64,000 nt of DNA from Neomesorhizobium sp963726065 (GCA_963726065.1 CAVSAU010000005.1:124001-188000), one strand, 5' to 3'. Positions 1 to 10,441 are shown, counted from the first letter of the stretch. Translations and numbers: made by a program. Notes: generated by a model from the letters alone, not told the origin.

Positions 1-804
1 CCGTTGCCGTATGGCTGGGTCGGCATCATCGCCTCCATCCATTTCGGTCTCTGGTACTATCTCGGCATCGAGGGCACCTGCCAGGCTGCCGAGGAAGTGC
101 GTTCTCCATCGCGCTCTCTCCCTTACGGCACTATGGCCGGCATCATGACGCTTCTGATCGCGGCGACGCTGACCTGGTATGTCTGCTCCGGTCTCATTCC
201 GTGGGAGTATCTCGGCCAGGCCGGCACGCCGCTCTTCGATGCCGCGCGTGTCACCGGAAGCACCGGCCTGATGGTGCTTTTGTTCATCGGCACCATTTTC
301 TCGACGCTCGCTTCGGCCAATGGCTGCATCAACGACGCATCGCGTGCTTGGTTCTCGATGGGCCGCGATCGCTACCTGCCGATCTGGTTCGGCGCCGTAC
401 ATCCCGTCTATCGCACACCCTACCGGTCGATCGTCTTCCTGGTGCCGATCGCGTTGATCTTTGCTCTCGGCGCGCCGCTGGATCAGGTCGTTACCTTCTC
501 GATCCTGTCAGGACTGCTCGGCTACACCTTCATGTCGTTCAACATGGTGATGTTCCGCAGGAAATGGCCGCTCGACACCATTAAGCGCGGCTATGTGCAC
601 CCGTTCCACCCGCTGCCAGCGATTGTGCTTTTGGTGCTTTGCGCAACCGCCTATATCGCGGTGTTCCTCGGCTACGGCACCCAGCTCATCGCGATGATGT
701 GCTTCTATATCGTGGCGTCGCTGTGGTTCCACTTCTGGCGCTATCGTTTCGTGCGCCGCGGCGACCAGTTCACGATGCCGTGGCCGCGCCCACAAGGCTA
801 CTGA
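1..804 (+). CDS. APC-superfamily amino acid/ethanolamine permease, C-terminal part
   Basis: The gene is open at the left edge, so the N-terminus lies outside the window; frame 1 runs to TGA at 802-804. The visible 267 residues hold several hydrophobic helices typical of an APC permease of the inner membrane. The stretch YLGIEGTCQAAEEV, an E-G near the start and A-E-E after it, resembles the ethanolamine permease branch, which imports ethanolamine in symport. The substrate is inferred from resemblance only; another amine or amino acid is possible. Two small genes follow on the same strand, and an XRE-cupin regulator of the kind that controls amine catabolism is convergent downstream. This gene shows no frameshift in the visible part. 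Confidence 0.8.
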   Translation, partial: PLPYGWVGIIASIHFGLWYYLGIEGTCQAAEEVRSPSRSLPYGTMAGIMTLLIAATLTWYVCSGLIPWEYLGQAGTPLFDAARVTGSTGLMVLLFIGTIFSTLASANGCINDASRAWFSMGRDRYLPIWFGAVHPVYRTPYRSIVFLVPIALIFALGAPLDQVVTFSILSGLLGYTFMSFNMVMFRRKWPLDTIKRGYVHPFHPLPAIVLLVLCATAYIAVFLGYGTQLIAMMCFYIVASLWFHFWRYRFVRRGDQFTMPWPRPQGY

Positions 805-852
805 GCAGATGGAGGCGCGGCGCACTATGAGGCCGCGCCTCGGAACAGGCCG

Positions 853-1548
853 ATGAGCATAACCGCAGCGCTCCTGATCTTTGCTGCCGCAGCAATCGCG
901 GTGTTGTCGATAATGGCGCTGCGCGAGCACCGCGGCATGCTGGACCGGCGTGGCCGCCTTCTCGATTCTGCGGCTGGCCTTTTCGCCGGCGGCAAGATCT
1001 CCATCGCGCCCGACGGGTTTCCCGTTCTCAAGGGCCGCCTTGCGGATAACCGCCAGATCAGGATCGAGCTGATCGCCGACACGCTGGTCTTTCGGCGGCT
1101 GCCACAGCTCTGGCTCAAGCTGACCCTGGCCGAAGCTGGCGAGCGTCGGCGCCCTTCGATAGGGGCGCTTTCGCGCCCGACCGGCGCCGAGTTCTATTCC
1201 ATGGTCCATGACCTGCCGGAATGGATTGCTCCGCCGCAGACGGATGCCTCACTGCTGATGCGCGGCGACGGCCTCGCCGCAGACAGGGATATCGAACGGG
1301 CCACGGCGATGTTTTGTTCGCTGTTCCGCGATCCGGCCGTAAAGGAGGCGGTGATTACGCCGCGTGGCGTGCGTCTCATTCGCCAGGCAGCCGAGGGCGA
1401 TCGCGGCGCGCATCTCCTGTTGCGGCAGGTGCGCTTCCCGGTTGAGGAGATCTCCGCCGCGCTGATCGGCCAGGCGATAGGCGAACTGGAAGCCTTGAGT
1501 GCAACGCTGACGGGCGAAGAAGCTGCGCCCGCGGAACTCGTGGCCTAG
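853..1548 (+). CDS. Hypothetical protein with N-terminal membrane anchor
   Basis: A 231-residue protein that I do not recognise. Residues 2-22 form one hydrophobic segment (an uncleaved anchor or signal), followed by a soluble domain with no motif I can name. The stretch near residues 45-60 (GGKISIAPDGFPVLKG) looks like the start of a beta-rich domain. It begins 48 bases after the permease stop and ends just before the next small membrane gene, so the three are probably co-transcribed. The reading frame is intact. A role with the permease is only positional inference. Confidence 0.6.
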   Translation: MSITAALLIFAAAAIAVLSIMALREHRGMLDRRGRLLDSAAGLFAGGKISIAPDGFPVLKGRLADNRQIRIELIADTLVFRRLPQLWLKLTLAEAGERRRPSIGALSRPTGAEFYSMVHDLPEWIAPPQTDASLLMRGDGLAADRDIERATAMFCSLFRDPAVKEAVITPRGVRLIRQAAEGDRGAHLLLRQVRFPVEEISAALIGQAIGELEALSATLTGEEAAPAELVA

Positions 1549-1562
1549 AGGAATTGGCAGCG

Positions 1563-1853
1563 ATGAAAAGACCGATCAATCCCTATGTCGTGCTTGCGCT
1601 GGCGATCATTCTGCCGGGGGCCGGGCATGTGGCGATCCGCCAGGCCCCGCGTGGTCTGGTGTTTGCCTTCTTCGTGCTTTTCTTCTCGGTGCTGACTTAC
1701 ATGACGACGACGCCCGATCAGTCTTTCGTCGCGCGGCACGCCGGGGGACTGTTCATCTGGGCGCTTTCCATTCCAGATGCCTATCGGCGCGCCCGCCTGA
1801 ACTTTGTCATGGCAAACGCGCCGGGATCACTCGCGAGCTCAGTGCAGCAGTGA
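1563..1853 (+). CDS. Small membrane protein
   Basis: I start at ATG 1563, which has AGAGGA about 10 bases upstream. A TTG at 1554 would add three residues. The 96-residue product has two hydrophobic segments (about residues 6-20 and 27-45) and a PGAGH motif between them, seen in several small integral-membrane families where an amphipathic 'P-G-x-G' turn separates helices. The function is unknown. It follows the preceding anchored protein by 14 bases and is convergent with the XRE-cupin regulator, whose stop lies 13 bases away. Confidence 0.6.
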   Translation: MKRPINPYVVLALAIILPGAGHVAIRQAPRGLVFAFFVLFFSVLTYMTTTPDQSFVARHAGGLFIWALSIPDAYRRARLNFVMANAPGSLASSVQQ

Positions 1854-1865
1854 GTGTGTCAGGTT

Positions 1866-2594
1866 CTATTCCTGCCCGCCGCCCTGACGGTAGGAGATGA
1901 TCGACAGGTAGCGGATCGGCAGCGTGGTCAACTCGTCCGGCCCGTGCGGCGCATCAGCGTCGAAGAACAGGCTGTCACCAGGAAGCATGCGGAAGAGATT
2001 GCTGCCGTGGCGATACACTACCTCGCCCTCCAGCATGTAGAGAAACTCCATCCCGTCGTGCTGGAACGTCGGAAACACATCCGAGTTCTCGCTCAGGGTG
2101 ATGAGATAGGGCTCGACCACCACGCCGGCGGTGTTGGAGCCGATATAGCCGAGCAGATTGTACTGGTGGCCGGCACGCGTGCCGCGCCGTTCGACATCCA
2201 CGCCTTCGCCGGCTTTCACAAAGACGGCGTTGCGGTCCTCCTCGAAGCGGCGGAAAAACGAGGTAAGGGGCACGCCGAGCGCATGCGACAGGGCTTGCAG
2301 CGTGGTCAGTGATGGCGACGTGATGCCATTCTCGATTTTCGACAGCATGCCAAGCGAGATGTTGGTGGTCGCGGCGAGGTCGGCGACCGTTATGCCGAGC
2401 TTCTTTCGGAAAGCACGAACTTCGTGACCTATCGCCACCTCCAGCACCTTTTCGCGGGTGTCGCGCGTTGCGTGAGGGTCCTGCTTCAGGGGCGCTTGCT
2501 TGGGCGGGGGCGACGCCGGGATTTTTGTCGGCGCGTCTGCAGCGGCAACTGGCTTGTCGTTGTTATTGTTGGTTCTTGCCCGTTTTCCCGGCAT
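1866..2594 (-). CDS. XRE-family transcriptional regulator with cupin domain
   Basis: The protein has an N-terminal helix-turn-helix (about residues 50-105, with the segment LAATTNISLGMLSKIENG typical of XRE domains) and a C-terminal cupin_2 fold (about residues 165-235, with PTFQHDGMEFLYMLEGEV and GDSLFFDADAPHG). This is the PuuR-like architecture, in which the cupin senses a small amine or amino acid. I choose ATG 2594 because GAGG lies five bases upstream; an in-frame GTG at 2618 is the alternative. The first 45 residues are Asn/Pro/Lys-rich and probably disordered. It is convergent with the permease operon and could regulate it, by inference from position. Confidence 0.87.
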   Translation of the reverse strand: MPGKRARTNNNNDKPVAAADAPTKIPASPPPKQAPLKQDPHATRDTREKVLEVAIGHEVRAFRKKLGITVADLAATTNISLGMLSKIENGITSPSLTTLQALSHALGVPLTSFFRRFEEDRNAVFVKAGEGVDVERRGTRAGHQYNLLGYIGSNTAGVVVEPYLITLSENSDVFPTFQHDGMEFLYMLEGEVVYRHGSNLFRMLPGDSLFFDADAPHGPDELTTLPIRYLSIISYRQGGGQE

Positions 2595-2740
2595 CGTTGC
2601 CTCGATCAAAAATTTCACCTTAGGTAAACATAATCGCCGTCAGGTTCAAGACTGCGAAGGCTGTCGGCTCGGATGGCTGAACCCCGGATGTTGTTTGCCG
2701 GCGCCTCTCTGTTGTTGGTCTGTTGTTGCGGAGGTTCGGC

Positions 2741-3316
2741 TCAAGACGGCTCGTCCGACAAGTCGCGTGCGCCTTCGATCTCAGCCAGATGGATGCCCAT
2801 TTCAACGAACGCGGTCAGCACGGAAAGGCGGTCAGCGAGCGCGACCCGCGCCAATCCGGCGAGGATCCCTGCGTTGACCGCGCGGGCCGTCGCGGCCGAC
2901 GCCAGAGGTGACGTTTCGTCGCCATAGGCACTCTTGCCATTTTGCCCCGCAGCCAAGGCGATCCAGACGGCGGGCGTTCGCTGCCCTACGGCACTTGCCT
3001 CGTTTATGGCCGCGTGGCTTCTATGCTCGAGCGGCTCGCTGACCCAGTCGTGAACCAAGGCCAACAGCCGGTGATCCTGCTCCTCCAGCAACTCCGTCAG
3101 GTGGTTCAGGCACTCGTGACCCCACCAGACGGCGGCGCGATCCGGCAGCAGGTAAGCGCAAAAGGTCACTGCCTCCTCGGGCACTTTGCTGGCGAGGAGC
3201 GAACGGCAGAATTCGAGCGAGGGCTGGTCGGTGGGAGTGGCTTTCATATCCTGGGAGGCTGCGGGATAAGCCGCAAACAGATCCCTTGCCGTTTTGAATC
3301 GGAGCCCGTTGACCAT
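2741..3316 (-). CDS. DUF6931-like protein (T6SS-associated hypothetical)
   Basis: I use ATG 3316 because GGGGAGG lies ten bases upstream; a longer in-frame start exists at 3373. The 191-residue product resembles the DUF6931 family: a short basic N-terminus leading to AAYPAASQDM, then a region where bulky residues surround AVWWGHECL, then an acidic alpha-helical end. Members are commonly found near type VI secretion genes, but their function is unknown. The assignment is from memory of the family pattern and is tentative. No signal peptide is present, so it should be cytoplasmic. It points away from the OmpA gene upstream. Confidence 0.55.
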   Translation of the reverse strand: MVNGLRFKTARDLFAAYPAASQDMKATPTDQPSLEFCRSLLASKVPEEAVTFCAYLLPDRAAVWWGHECLNHLTELLEEQDHRLLALVHDWVSEPLEHRSHAAINEASAVGQRTPAVWIALAAGQNGKSAYGDETSPLASAATARAVNAGILAGLARVALADRLSVLTAFVEMGIHLAEIEGARDLSDEPS

Positions 3317-3524
3317 GGCCACGATACCTCCCCAGCTTCCCTCGACGACTTTCGCGCCGTAGATAATCGCCATCCCATTGGCGATCGCATCGAAGCGTAT
3401 CCAGCTTTTGCAGACGCCGCTACGCTCAAAGCAAAGCTTGCTGAATGAACATAGTAACTAAGGAAAACCGTTGAAAGATATCGTTTTCCAGCGTTTGCAT
3501 CTGTTGTCGACACTTGCGTTTTTG

Positions 3525-3557
3525 TTGACAGAAGGCCGCATGAGATTTAAGTTATAC
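3525..3557 (+). promoter_or_regulatory. Possible sigma70-type promoter for the OmpA-family gene
   Basis: A perfect TTGACA occurs at 3525-3530 in an AT-rich stretch 72 bases before the OmpA start codon. The -10 partner is weak: TAAGTT at a 17-base spacer or TTATAC at 21 bases. Only the -35 box is convincing. Confidence 0.3.
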
Positions 3558-3601
3558 GTTCCCGTCTGCTGCTAGTCAGATTTCAAACTGGAGACACCGC
3601 G

Positions 3602-4126
3602 ATGCGGGCAGGTACTTCGGTCTTGGTGTTCGTGTCGGCACTGATGTCTTCAACTGCATTTGCCGATCCCGTTCAGTCTTCGGATGACATTGTCAAGTTT
3701 TTTGCCAACGCGGCCGACCTCGGAGCGTCGCGCGGGATATGTGTCGGCACCGAGGACGAATGCAAAAGCAAGGCTCAGAAGCCCGTACAGACAGGGCTCG
3801 ACATGCTGGTCAATTTCAACCTCGATTCTTCGGAGCTGGCGCCTGACGCCCGCGCAAAACTTGCCGAATTCGCCAAGGCGCTGCAGGACAATCGCCTGAA
3901 GGCTCATGCGTTTGTTGTCGAGGGCTATACCGATGCGTCCGGATCGACGGTCTACAATGATGGACTGTCGCAGCGGCGGGCTCAGGCGGTGACCGCGTTC
4001 CTCCTGGCAAACGGCATCGAGCCGACCCGTCTCAGCGCCATCGGCCTGGGCGAAACGCATCCACGCAGCGCCGATCCCTACGATCCGGCCAACCGGCGGG
4101 TCGAGATGCGCATCAAGGTGCAGTAG
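3602..4126 (+). CDS. OmpA-family outer membrane/periplasmic protein
   Basis: A 174-residue secreted protein. Residues 1-21 form a signal peptide ending at AFA. The C-terminal two thirds is an OmpA_C peptidoglycan-binding domain: a strand with VNFNLDSSELAPDA, a segment VVEGYTDASGS, the SQRRAQAV helix and the terminal NRRVEMRI. The domain binds the diaminopimelate of peptidoglycan, so the protein probably tethers an envelope component to the wall. GGAG precedes the ATG. It is convergent with the M23-SLT hydrolase gene and lies beside the T6SS accessory operon, but it is separately transcribed. The frame is intact. Confidence 0.85.
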   Translation: MRAGTSVLVFVSALMSSTAFADPVQSSDDIVKFFANAADLGASRGICVGTEDECKSKAQKPVQTGLDMLVNFNLDSSELAPDARAKLAEFAKALQDNRLKAHAFVVEGYTDASGSTVYNDGLSQRRAQAVTAFLLANGIEPTRLSAIGLGETHPRSADPYDPANRRVEMRIKVQ

Positions 4127-4276
4127 TTCTCGGGCTAGCGGCGGTTGTTCGCTCGACGCGAAAGATAGACTCCCGACAGGAGCGGCGTGCATTCGGGCTG
4201 AACCGGGCATTCCGCTCTTTTATGTTGTCTTAGCGTGCCGTGCAACGCCAGGCAATTCTGCCCCGCTGCAAATGCC

Positions 4277-6629
4277 TTAGATAGTGTCCTTGACGGAAGT
4301 CACGACCGCGCTGATTGCGTTCTTGAATTTCTCGAACTCGGGCGATGTCTGCCGGACCTCCTTTGTAACCGAAGTGACTTGCGACGGGGTCCATGTAGCT
4401 CCGGCCGCTCATCTTCCTTTCCGCCCAGTTGGCGACATAGGCGGCATTCTTGCCGGTGAGGAATGGATTGGCCTGGATCACCGACGGTCCCGAGGACGTC
4501 GATCAGCATTGCGTCGCCGGGTGCCGACAGCACCTGATGCGCACCCTCCATGCCAAGGAAATGGCAAAGGTAGAGCCGGCCGGCGGTGATCTGGTGACCG
4601 CGCGCCTTGAGATAGGCTTCGCCTTCGCGCGCCAGGTTGCGCACCATTTCGCGCGAGATGGTGGGATCGAAACGCAGGGCGAGCAGCTCGGCGCTGCGAC
4701 AGCGTTCGCGCCAGATCCGGCCGGTAGGTGTTCATCATCCTGATCCAGGTCGATGATGATGAACTGACCGAGGCCGGTCGCCGACGACAACGGATTCTTG
4801 GCGCGGGCATTGCCGCCGCTCTCGACGTGGATGATGCGGTCGGTCAGCGTTTCGACGGCGGAATCGTCGCGATGCGCAACGACCGTGACGGTGCCCAAGC
4901 GGATCGATGGCCTCGCTGCTGATAGAGTTCGAAATGAAGATGCGGCCCGGTCGACAGGCCGGTGGTGCCGATATAGCCGATGACGTCGCCGGCCTTCACG
5001 GCGGCGCCGACGCCCGTGTTCGGCGCGAATTGCGACATGTGCGCATAGCGCGTCTCGCGACCGTTTGCGTGCGAAATCCGGACCAGATTGCCGTAACCGC
5101 CGCCGTCACCCTCGAAAGACGATCTCGCCATCGAACGCCGCCACGATCGGCGTGCCGATCGGGGCTGCCCAGTCGACGCCCTTGTGGATGCGCACGGTGT
5201 TCAGGATCGGATGCTTGCGCGGGCCGAAGGTGGAGGTCATGACGCCGTTGACGGGCGTCACCATGCCGTTGGTGACGGTCAGCGAGCGAACCTGATCGTC
5301 GCCGGTGACGCAGGCGAACTCGCCGTCGCTTTGCTGGAAGACGAAGCACTCCAGGGTTTTTTCGCCACCCTGGACGCCGACATAGAGGACCCGTCCCGTG
5401 ACGCCGTCCTTGCCGCGCGCCGTTTGCGAATAGATCAGCACCAGGCGCTCGTCGTAGGTGGCGAAGGCGTTCAGGTCCTGCCCGCGCGACAGATACATGA
5501 TCGCTTCGCCGATGACGCCGGTCGGTACGTTGTTGCGGGCAGCGGTCGAGTAGATCGCGTCGAGCAGTCGGTATTGGCGCTTGTGCGCGCCTTCGTCCGG
5601 CGCGCCGGAATAGTTGAACAGGTCGTCGCGCACCCAGGGATCGACGCCCGACTACGAACACACCTGCCGCGTTGCGCGCCAGCGTGCCGACGTAGGTGTT
5701 CTTGGCGTAGATCGAGACCTGCATCAGCGACGGCGGTGATGCGTCTCGCGCCTCGGCCGGAAGCCGCGCATGCGCGACGACATAGCCGGGCTCCAGGCCT
5801 TCCGCGATTGAACAGCGACTTCAGCGCTTCGCCGGCCAGCTTGGCGTCCTCCGCGGAGAAGTGCGCCTTCGAGGACGACGCTGTCCAGGGTGCGATTGGT
5901 GAGGATCTTCACGAAGATATCTTCGGTCGCTTCGAACCGGTCGAATTCAGGCGTGACCGTCGCGACGCTGGTGTTGTTTTCGACCGCGGTCTTCTGAAAC
6001 GCGGGAAGGTCGGCTTCGCCTGCATCGATGGTTTCGCCCCAGCCGGCGCTCGCGTCGACCAGCGCCGGTCGGGCTCCTCAGCGCTGGTCGAAGGGCTCGC
6101 ATCGCACGGCGTCCGGCGATGGCATCGCAGGTCCATCTCCAGATCGTCGGCAGGACGAGGCGGCGAGACGAGTCGCTGCGCCTGGAAAAATGCAAAATCC
6201 TCCTGCGAGGAGGGTATTGTCGTCATGAAGCGTTCGCTGGAACTCAGCATCGCGTCCGACAGGATCTCGATCTGTGGTGGATACCCCGCCTGTTGCGAGT
6301 TCGGCTGGCCGGGTGATGCGTGCGGCCCTTTGTTGCGGCGCCGCTGCCGCGCGAAAGGTTGATCCACATCGGGATCGCCCGCCAGATCGACGATCGCCGG
6401 CACATAGACCGATGCGTCCGCCGGCACCTCGTCGGTCCCTTCGGTCACCTCCAGCTCTTCTTCACGTCGCCGAACGACCAGTAGTCCGCTGTAAGATAAA
6501 GGGCGGCGGCAATCGACAGCGCCACGATAGCCCCCAGGCCAACGAACAGCTTGCGCCAGCGCGCCGCTTGCGCCGCGCCGCGATCGCCTGCTTTCGCAGC
6601 CGGAAGCTGACGTCGATATCGTGGGTCAT
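4277..6629 (-). CDS. Two-domain peptidoglycan hydrolase: M23 endopeptidase plus SLT lytic transglycosylase (frameshifted)
   Basis: The gene is reconstructed across several frames, from ATG 6629 (MTHDIDVSFRLRK) to TAA at 4277. A membrane anchor follows the start (KLFVGLGAIVALSIAAALYL in a shifted frame), then a long linker. The M23 domain at about 5250-4940 has both zinc-ligand motifs: HKGVDWA, giving His and Asp, and HLHFEL. Directly after it, AIDPLG leads into an SLT domain with RIIHVESGGNA, whose Glu is the expected catalytic acid, and GLGQFI. The C-terminus reads NAISAVVTSVKDTI. I count at least seven frame changes, most of them in the 4.3-6.6 kb stretch. It starts inside the DUF1036 stop (ATGA overlap) and closes the kinase operon. 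Predicted location is periplasmic, anchored to the inner membrane. Confidence 0.72.
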
Positions 6630-7124
6630 GGACTTCGCCCGGCCAGGAAGAAGGTCCACCGGATCTGCTGGAGCGTATCGACTTCGTAGAACCGTGCCGC
6701 GATGTGGCCGCGCTGCCAGCATTCCTCGATGCCGCGGATGCTGAAGCGCCGCCGCTCGACGCACATCTCTGTTGAGCCGTTCAGAATGGCGTTTCCAAAG
6801 ACGTCGGTGGCGTAGATGTAGATGTAGCGGTTCGCCAGTTCCTCGCGGATGACATTGACGCACTGGTTCGCGCCAATCGTCCACCAGCCGTCCGTCTGGA
6901 ACGCCCCTGTCGATTTCCTGACCGACTGCAAGATTGACGACGTCGAGCGTCTGATTGCAGACGGTGAATTCAGCCTGCGCGCGCTGCGAGGCAAACAGAA
7001 CCAGAAAGGCTGTGGCCAATGCGACAATTGCTCGCCGGGCTGCAGACGCCAAGCGTCCCGGCGTGGCCGGCATTGCGCGGACTATTTCAGGCTGGCTGGG
7101 AGTGCGCGAGCGACGGAGTTCCAT
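6626..7124 (-). CDS. DUF1036 family secreted protein (frameshifted)
   Basis: The N-terminus carries a signal peptide ending at AQA before EFTVCNQTLDVVN. After one frame change near 6915 the DUF1036 body continues: TDGWWTIGANQCVNV, YIYATDVFG, EMCVERRRF, CWQRGHIAARFYEVDT and RWTFFL at the end. The family is a small, cysteine-containing periplasmic domain of unknown function. ATG 7124 is the outermost start; an in-frame ATG 17 codons further in (MPATPGRL) may be the true one, since it places the signal peptide at the very start. The stop overlaps the start of the M23-SLT gene, so translation is probably coupled. Confidence 0.75.
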
Positions 7125-7135
7125 CGGTGTTCATG

Positions 7136-9661
7136 CTACCCGCCGAGCTGGAAATATTTGGCAGTTGCTGAAAATTCGCCGCCCTTTTCGCGAATTTCTG
7201 CAAGGATTTTGGGAAAAGCGACGGTTGCAGGCACCGGATTTGAGAACGTTGCGGCCTCGATGTCGGAGCCGCCGATGACTGCAATGATGATTTGCGGGAC
7301 GGCTTTTCCGCTGGCTTTGTCCGCGTCGCCGAGCCCGATGGGTATTGAGAAGCTCGCCTTGCCCGCCTCGACCACGACGCGTTCGTCGAGGTTGAACACC
7401 ATCCCCTTGTGATCGATCAGCAAAAGGCTGGCTCTCGATCCTCCCGCAATTTCCAACGTCCCGCTGACAGGCGAGCCGTCCGGAACCGATGTCTGCGCCA
7501 GTGAAAGATGCGGCTTCTCCGCCGAACTGGGGCCGAGCGCTCGCAGAAACTGGGTGACCTCGCATTGCGCGGGCTCGATGAGGCGCACGCTGACATCCGG
7601 CTCCAGCTGGAATTTGTCACGAAAAGCTTCCAGCATCTGCATGAACGGCTCGACCGTGGTGCCGAAACCCTCGATCTCGATGGCCTTGTCGGTCGCCGAG
7701 GTTGCGGAGGCATAAAAACAGTCGCCGCCACTGTAGTCGCGCAGCCAGGATATGCGTTGGGCAACCCCGTCGATGGTTTCGGTCGGAGGCTGGGACGGTG
7801 TCGAAACCTCGGGCTCGGTCGTTGGGAGCCCAGGTTTGGGAATGTTGATGGCGACATCCGTGTCGCCCTGACCGTCACTGGCGGGGTTTGTCGCCTGCCC
7901 ATTCGTGACAGTGGGCTGGTCATTCGCTGCAGTCGGCGCGTTCCCCGGTCGAGGGGCTTCGCTACCTTGGCTTGCGGTTGTCTCCGGCTTTTTCGGTTGT
8001 GGTCTATCCGGTATCGGCGTTGAGGTGTCCTGTTGAGGTTGGTTTGTTGCCGTCTTGTTTGTCGGAGGTGTCGCGGGCGGTTGCCGGGCGGTTTGCGATT
8101 GGAGGCCTTTTTCGCCTTGGCTGGTAGAGTTGTCCGTCGGTTTTGCGGACGAAGCCGAGGACGCCTCGGTTTGCGGGCGCAGATCGGCCGAAGGCGTGGC
8201 GCTTTCTGCCTGGCCACTTGCCTTGCCTGTCGAAGGTGCGGGCGGCGCATTTCCGGTTTGAGAATTGGCGGCAGTGTCGGCAGGCGGCAATGCGTTCTGG
8301 TTCTGCCCGCTCGCCGTTTCCGTAGATGTTGGCTCCGGCTGCTTGTTTTGGGTATGGGCTTCCGGTGGCGGTGTATTTTCTACCGGTTGGCTCGTCGGAG
8401 CTGGGATCTCGGGCTTCGAAAGATCGGGGGTCAGCTGCGGAACTGCGTCGCCGTTTGAGGCCGGAGGCGGCGTCAGGAAGCCGCCGAAATAGGCGCCCCC
8501 GCCCAACAGGACGACCATCGCGGCGGCGGCGATCGCCATATTTCGGGTGTTCGTCGCAGGCGAAGGAGCCGGTGGTCGGACAGGCGGCGTCACTGCCGCC
8601 GGCCGAGGCTGCGACAAAAGGGCGGGCGGCCGGTGCGGCACAAAGCTCGGTTCTTCCGTTGCTTTCTGCGGGACTGCCGGGTCGTCTACAGTGCTGGAGG
8701 TTTCCGTTCCGACCCAGGGGTCGGGAGATGCAGGCTGCGGCTGAACGGTTCCGCGTTCGCGAGGCGCCTTGGAGCGCGGTGCGAGCGTGTCACCGAGGTT
8801 CATCACGCTGCGCGTCATCTCTGCAATTTCGGCGGCGCTCGGCCGGTCGTGGGGGTCGGGCTGCAGCATCGCCTCGATCATCGGCCGAAGCTCTTCGTCG
8901 ATACCGGAGAGGTCGGGCACGACCCGGCGCTTTTCCACGATCTCGAACTGCGAGCCGCTCATGTCGAGCGGCTTGCCCGCGCAACGCCGCCGCCAGCACC
9001 AGCCCGAGGCTGTAGATGTCGGATTGCTCGCTCACTTCGCCGCCATAGAGGCCGAGCTGCTCGGGGGAGACGTAGTTGTACTTGCCCGCGAATTTTCCGC
9101 CGATCAGCGTCTCGCCGCCGACCGTCGCCGACCGGGCGATGCCGAAGTCGATGATCTTGGCGCGCTCCACCTTGCCACCCGGCAGGATGATGTTGTCCGG
9201 CGAGAGGTCGCGGTGCACGGCGCCCGCTTCGTGGACGGCGCTCAGGCCCGAAGCGAGGCGGTGGCAAAGCTTGCGCACGTCCTCAGTCGACATGGCGCCG
9301 CGCCGCATGACGTCGAACAGCGACTGGCCGTCGACGAACTCCATCGCGAGATAGGGACGGCCGATGCCGGGATCGATGGTGAAGACGTGGTAGCGCACGA
9401 TGGCGTCGTGCGACAGATGATTGAGGATGGATCGCTTCCTTGCGGAACAGCGACAGGATGGTCTGGTCGCGAGCGAATTCCGGCAGGACGATCTTGATCG
9501 CGACATGGTCGCCGGTCTGGATGTTGTGGCCGCGATAGACTTCGCCCATGCCGCCGCGATGCGATGCGCTCGTCGAGCTCATAGATGCCGCTGAGCTGGG
9601 TGCCGACGTCGGTGTTGGCCATGTCCGGCAAAATGCGCGTCTTGTCGTCGTCGTCGCTCAC
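7136..9661 (-). CDS. Ser/Thr protein kinase of the T6SS threonine-phosphorylation pathway, PpkA-like (frameshifted)
   Basis: The reconstructed kinase begins at GTG 9661 (SDDDDKTRILPD); an ATG at 9709 overlapping the phosphatase stop is an alternative. The kinase core shows GGMGEVYRGHN (glycine loop), VAIKIVLPEF (ATP-binding Lys), VHRDLSPDNIIL (catalytic loop) and IIDFGIAR (DFG). Frame changes fall near 9570, 9430 and 8965. After the kinase comes a transmembrane helix (about 8470-8540), then about 250 residues rich in Pro, Thr, Gln and Asn, then a C-terminal periplasmic domain around CFYASATS. The arrangement of cytoplasmic kinase, helix and periplasmic sensor matches PpkA, which phosphorylates the FHA protein Fha1/TagH. 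The PP2C gene lies immediately upstream. Confidence 0.82.
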
Positions 9662-9708
9662 GGCTTCAGCCTTCAGACCTGTAAGCGCCAGGACCGGCGG
9701 AACGGCCA

Positions 9709-10441
9709 TTACGACCATCTTCGCATGCGGACAAGCACGATGGTGACGTTGTCGGTGCCGCCGCGTTCGAGAACCGTTGCGAGCAGGTTCTTGCACGCTG
9801 CCTGTGGTGCAGCCGACACAACGGCCGCCTGGATCTCGGCGTCCGTGACATGAGCTGTCAGGCCGTCGGTGCTGAGAACGAAGATATCGCCCGGCAGGAT
9901 TTCCCCTTGCTGGAAGTCGATGACGATATCGTCGCTGACGCCGACGGCGCGGGTGATGACATTGCGGCGCGGCCAGCTCCGCGCCTCGCTTGGGGTGATC
10001 ATGCCGCGGTCGAGCAAGTTCCTGGACTTCGGTATGGTCGCGCGAAATCTGCGAGATCGAGCCGTTGCGCACCAGATAGACCCGGCTGTCGCCGGACCAC
10101 AGGCAGGCAAATCTGCCGTCCATCGCCAGCAGGGCAGCGACGGTGGAGCCAATGGTCACCCCACGTGCCGCGGCGATGCCGCGGATTTCGGCGTGGGCGC
10201 GGCTCAGCCGGTCTTCGAAGCGGGCGCGCAGATCGGGTGCGGAACTGGCAATGCCGATGGTCGCCAGGTGCTCGACGATGCTGGCGGAGGCGACCTCTCC
10301 CGCATCGTGCCCGCCCATCCCGTCAGCCACCAGCCAAAGCCCGCTCCTCGGTTCGATCAGATAGCTGTCCTCGTTGAGCTGACGCACGCAGCCCTTGTGG
10401 CTCACGCCGTAGCTCTCAAAGGGGAGGGCGGCATCGTTCAA
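9709..10441 (-). CDS. pppA: PP2C-family protein phosphatase, PppA-like (one frameshift)
   Basis: The protein starts at TTG 10441 (NDAALPFESYGVSH) and has the metal-binding PP2C motifs in order: RQLNEDSYLIE, LVADGMGGHDAGE, SRVYLVRNGSISQISRDHT, then after a frame change near 10020 FVLSTDGLTAHV and GGTDNVTIVLVR near the end. About 240 residues is the usual size of stand-alone PppA enzymes, which dephosphorylate the substrate of PpkA and so switch off T6SS assembly. The kinase gene follows on the same strand within 50 bases. TAG lies just upstream of the TTG in frame, so no longer start is available. Confidence 0.85.

Noticed and set aside
5184..6362. A 392-codon plus-strand frame across the M23-SLT gene
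   Set aside because: Its translation has no recognisable domain, and the minus strand carries HKGVDW and HLHFEL in the right order.
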